This document shows positions 6,182 through 6,670 of a DNA stretch of 6,670 nucleotides, in pieces. A program made the position numbers and the translations under genes. The stretch is from CAZVWW01 sp964631265 (GTDB lineage: Bacteria > Thermotogota > Thermotogae > MWEM01). Under the pieces are notes generated by a model. It was not told the origin of the DNA and did not search any database. It saw nothing but the letters and a program-made list of their open reading frames with translations. Positions within the stretch are counted from its first letter, which is position 1, and every line of letters begins with the position of its first letter. The stretch spans positions 1-6,670 of the forward strand of contig CAZVWW010000121.1 of the NCBI GenBank assembly GCA_964631265.1. The letters run 5' to 3'.

Positions 6182-6670
6182 TCTGTATCCTCCTCAGAAA
6201 ATCCACTCTTTCTTTGAGTTTCGAGCAAAAATAATCGATCTCTTCTTCTGTGTTCTCATGGCCCATCACAACTCTTATGGTCCCGTTGATGTAGGCCTTG
6301 CCGCAATTCATTGCCTTTAAAACATGCGAGGCTCCCTTTTTGTGGGCATGTGATTGGCAGGCCGATGCCGTTGAGACGGCAATCCCGTCCTGGCTCAGCA
6401 TGGCCATGAGAGCTTCTCCGTTGACGCCTTTAAAACTCAAACTGAGGCTTCCCGGTGCCCTCTTTTCTCGATGACCGTTCAGTTTGTAATCCCCGATCTC
6501 CTCACAGATATCCAGTATTTTTTTTTGCCATTCCTGATATTGTGCGCTCCGTTCTTCAATAGTTGAAACAACCATTTCAAGTGCTTTCGCCATCGCGGCA
6601 GCCCCGGTCACATTTTCGGTTCCCGAGCGGAGGCCCCCTTCGTGGCCTCCGCCATATACGATGGGATCTA
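6174..6670 (-). CDS. Cysteine desulfurase, NifS/IscS type (N-terminus beyond window edge)
   Basis: A PLP-dependent enzyme that takes sulfur from cysteine and passes it as persulfide to acceptor proteins. The frame is open from the window edge (first full codon at 6668) to the TGA at 6174-6176, giving about 165 C-terminal residues of a family usually near 380-400. Near the edge it reads GGGHEGGLRSGTEN, the family's cofactor-region signature just before the GTG at 6609-6611. The catalytic loop reads STASACQSHAHKKGASHVLKA; the Cys codon at 6357-6359 is the persulfide-forming residue. The typical C-terminal TIRVVMGHENTEEEID block follows. The GTG at 6611 is not the true start, because the conserved sequence continues upstream. 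The gene overlaps the downstream scaffold gene by 8 nt. Whether it is best called NifS or IscS cannot be decided from this part. Confidence 0.93.
   Translation of the reverse strand, partial: DPIVYGGGHEGGLRSGTENVTGAAAMAKALEMVVSTIEERSAQYQEWQKKILDICEEIGDYKLNGHREKRAPGSLSLSFKGVNGEALMAMLSQDGIAVSTASACQSHAHKKGASHVLKAMNCGKAYINGTIRVVMGHENTEEEIDYFCSKLKERVDFLRRIQNG
6189..6195 (-). promoter_or_regulatory. Ribosome binding site of the scaffold gene inside the desulfurase 3' end
   Basis: The minus strand reads GAGGAGG, 7 nt before the ATG at 6179-6181. It lies within the last codons of the desulfurase gene, so both proteins are made from one message. Confidence 0.8.

Noticed and set aside
6609..6611. GTG as the start of a short 145-residue desulfurase
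   Set aside because: The same frame continues upstream with the conserved GGGHEGGLRSGTEN motif, so the gene runs off the window edge.

Overview
This window is ordinary chromosomal sequence of moderate GC (roughly 45-50% by eye) from a Gram-negative bacterium with strong AGGAGG-type ribosome binding sites and sigma70-like promoters. The domain mix suggests a Deltaproteobacteria-like (Thermodesulfobacteriota) or spirochaete-like anaerobe: a 7TM-DISM sensor kinase, a MASE3/HD-GYP protein, a choloylglycine-hydrolase-family amidase of the Gram-negative type, and a cysteine desulfurase paired with a NifU-like scaffold. There is no rRNA or taxonomic marker, so this placement is an inference.

Layout. 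Positions 1-760 (minus strand) hold the N-terminal 253 residues of an exported Ntn hydrolase of the choloylglycine hydrolase / penicillin V acylase family, with its own extended -10 promoter. Positions 882-3629 (minus) encode a 915-residue membrane histidine kinase built from an N-terminal sensory region, a seven-helix membrane block, a coiled coil, a PAS domain, an Hpt domain and a CheA-type ATPase. It starts at TTG behind a consensus promoter. The 211-bp region 3630-3840 is a divergent control region. Positions 3841-5724 (plus) encode a 627-residue MASE3-GAF-HD-GYP protein, a predicted cyclic-di-GMP phosphodiesterase. Between that gene and the convergent minus-strand pair lies a perfect 32-bp inverted repeat with a 3-nt loop (5734-5800). 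Positions 5813-6181 (minus) encode a NifU/IscU-type scaffold protein that lacks the first ligand cysteine. It overlaps by 8 nt the 3' end of a cysteine desulfurase gene (6174 to beyond 6670, minus), whose start lies outside the window.

How the genes work together. The two central genes are membrane-bound signalling proteins read from one shared intergenic region: one is a phosphotransfer kinase and the other probably lowers c-di-GMP. They may respond to a common cue, but no receiver-domain protein in the window links them. The secreted amidase lies downstream of the kinase on the same strand, with a separate promoter. The desulfurase/scaffold pair is a translationally coupled sulfur-transfer unit, unrelated to the signalling genes. 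No CRISPR array, tRNA, rRNA, transposase or phage gene was seen. The items most worth checking are the kinase architecture, the long palindrome, the altered scaffold protein, and the possible alternative RNA pairings in the HD-GYP leader.
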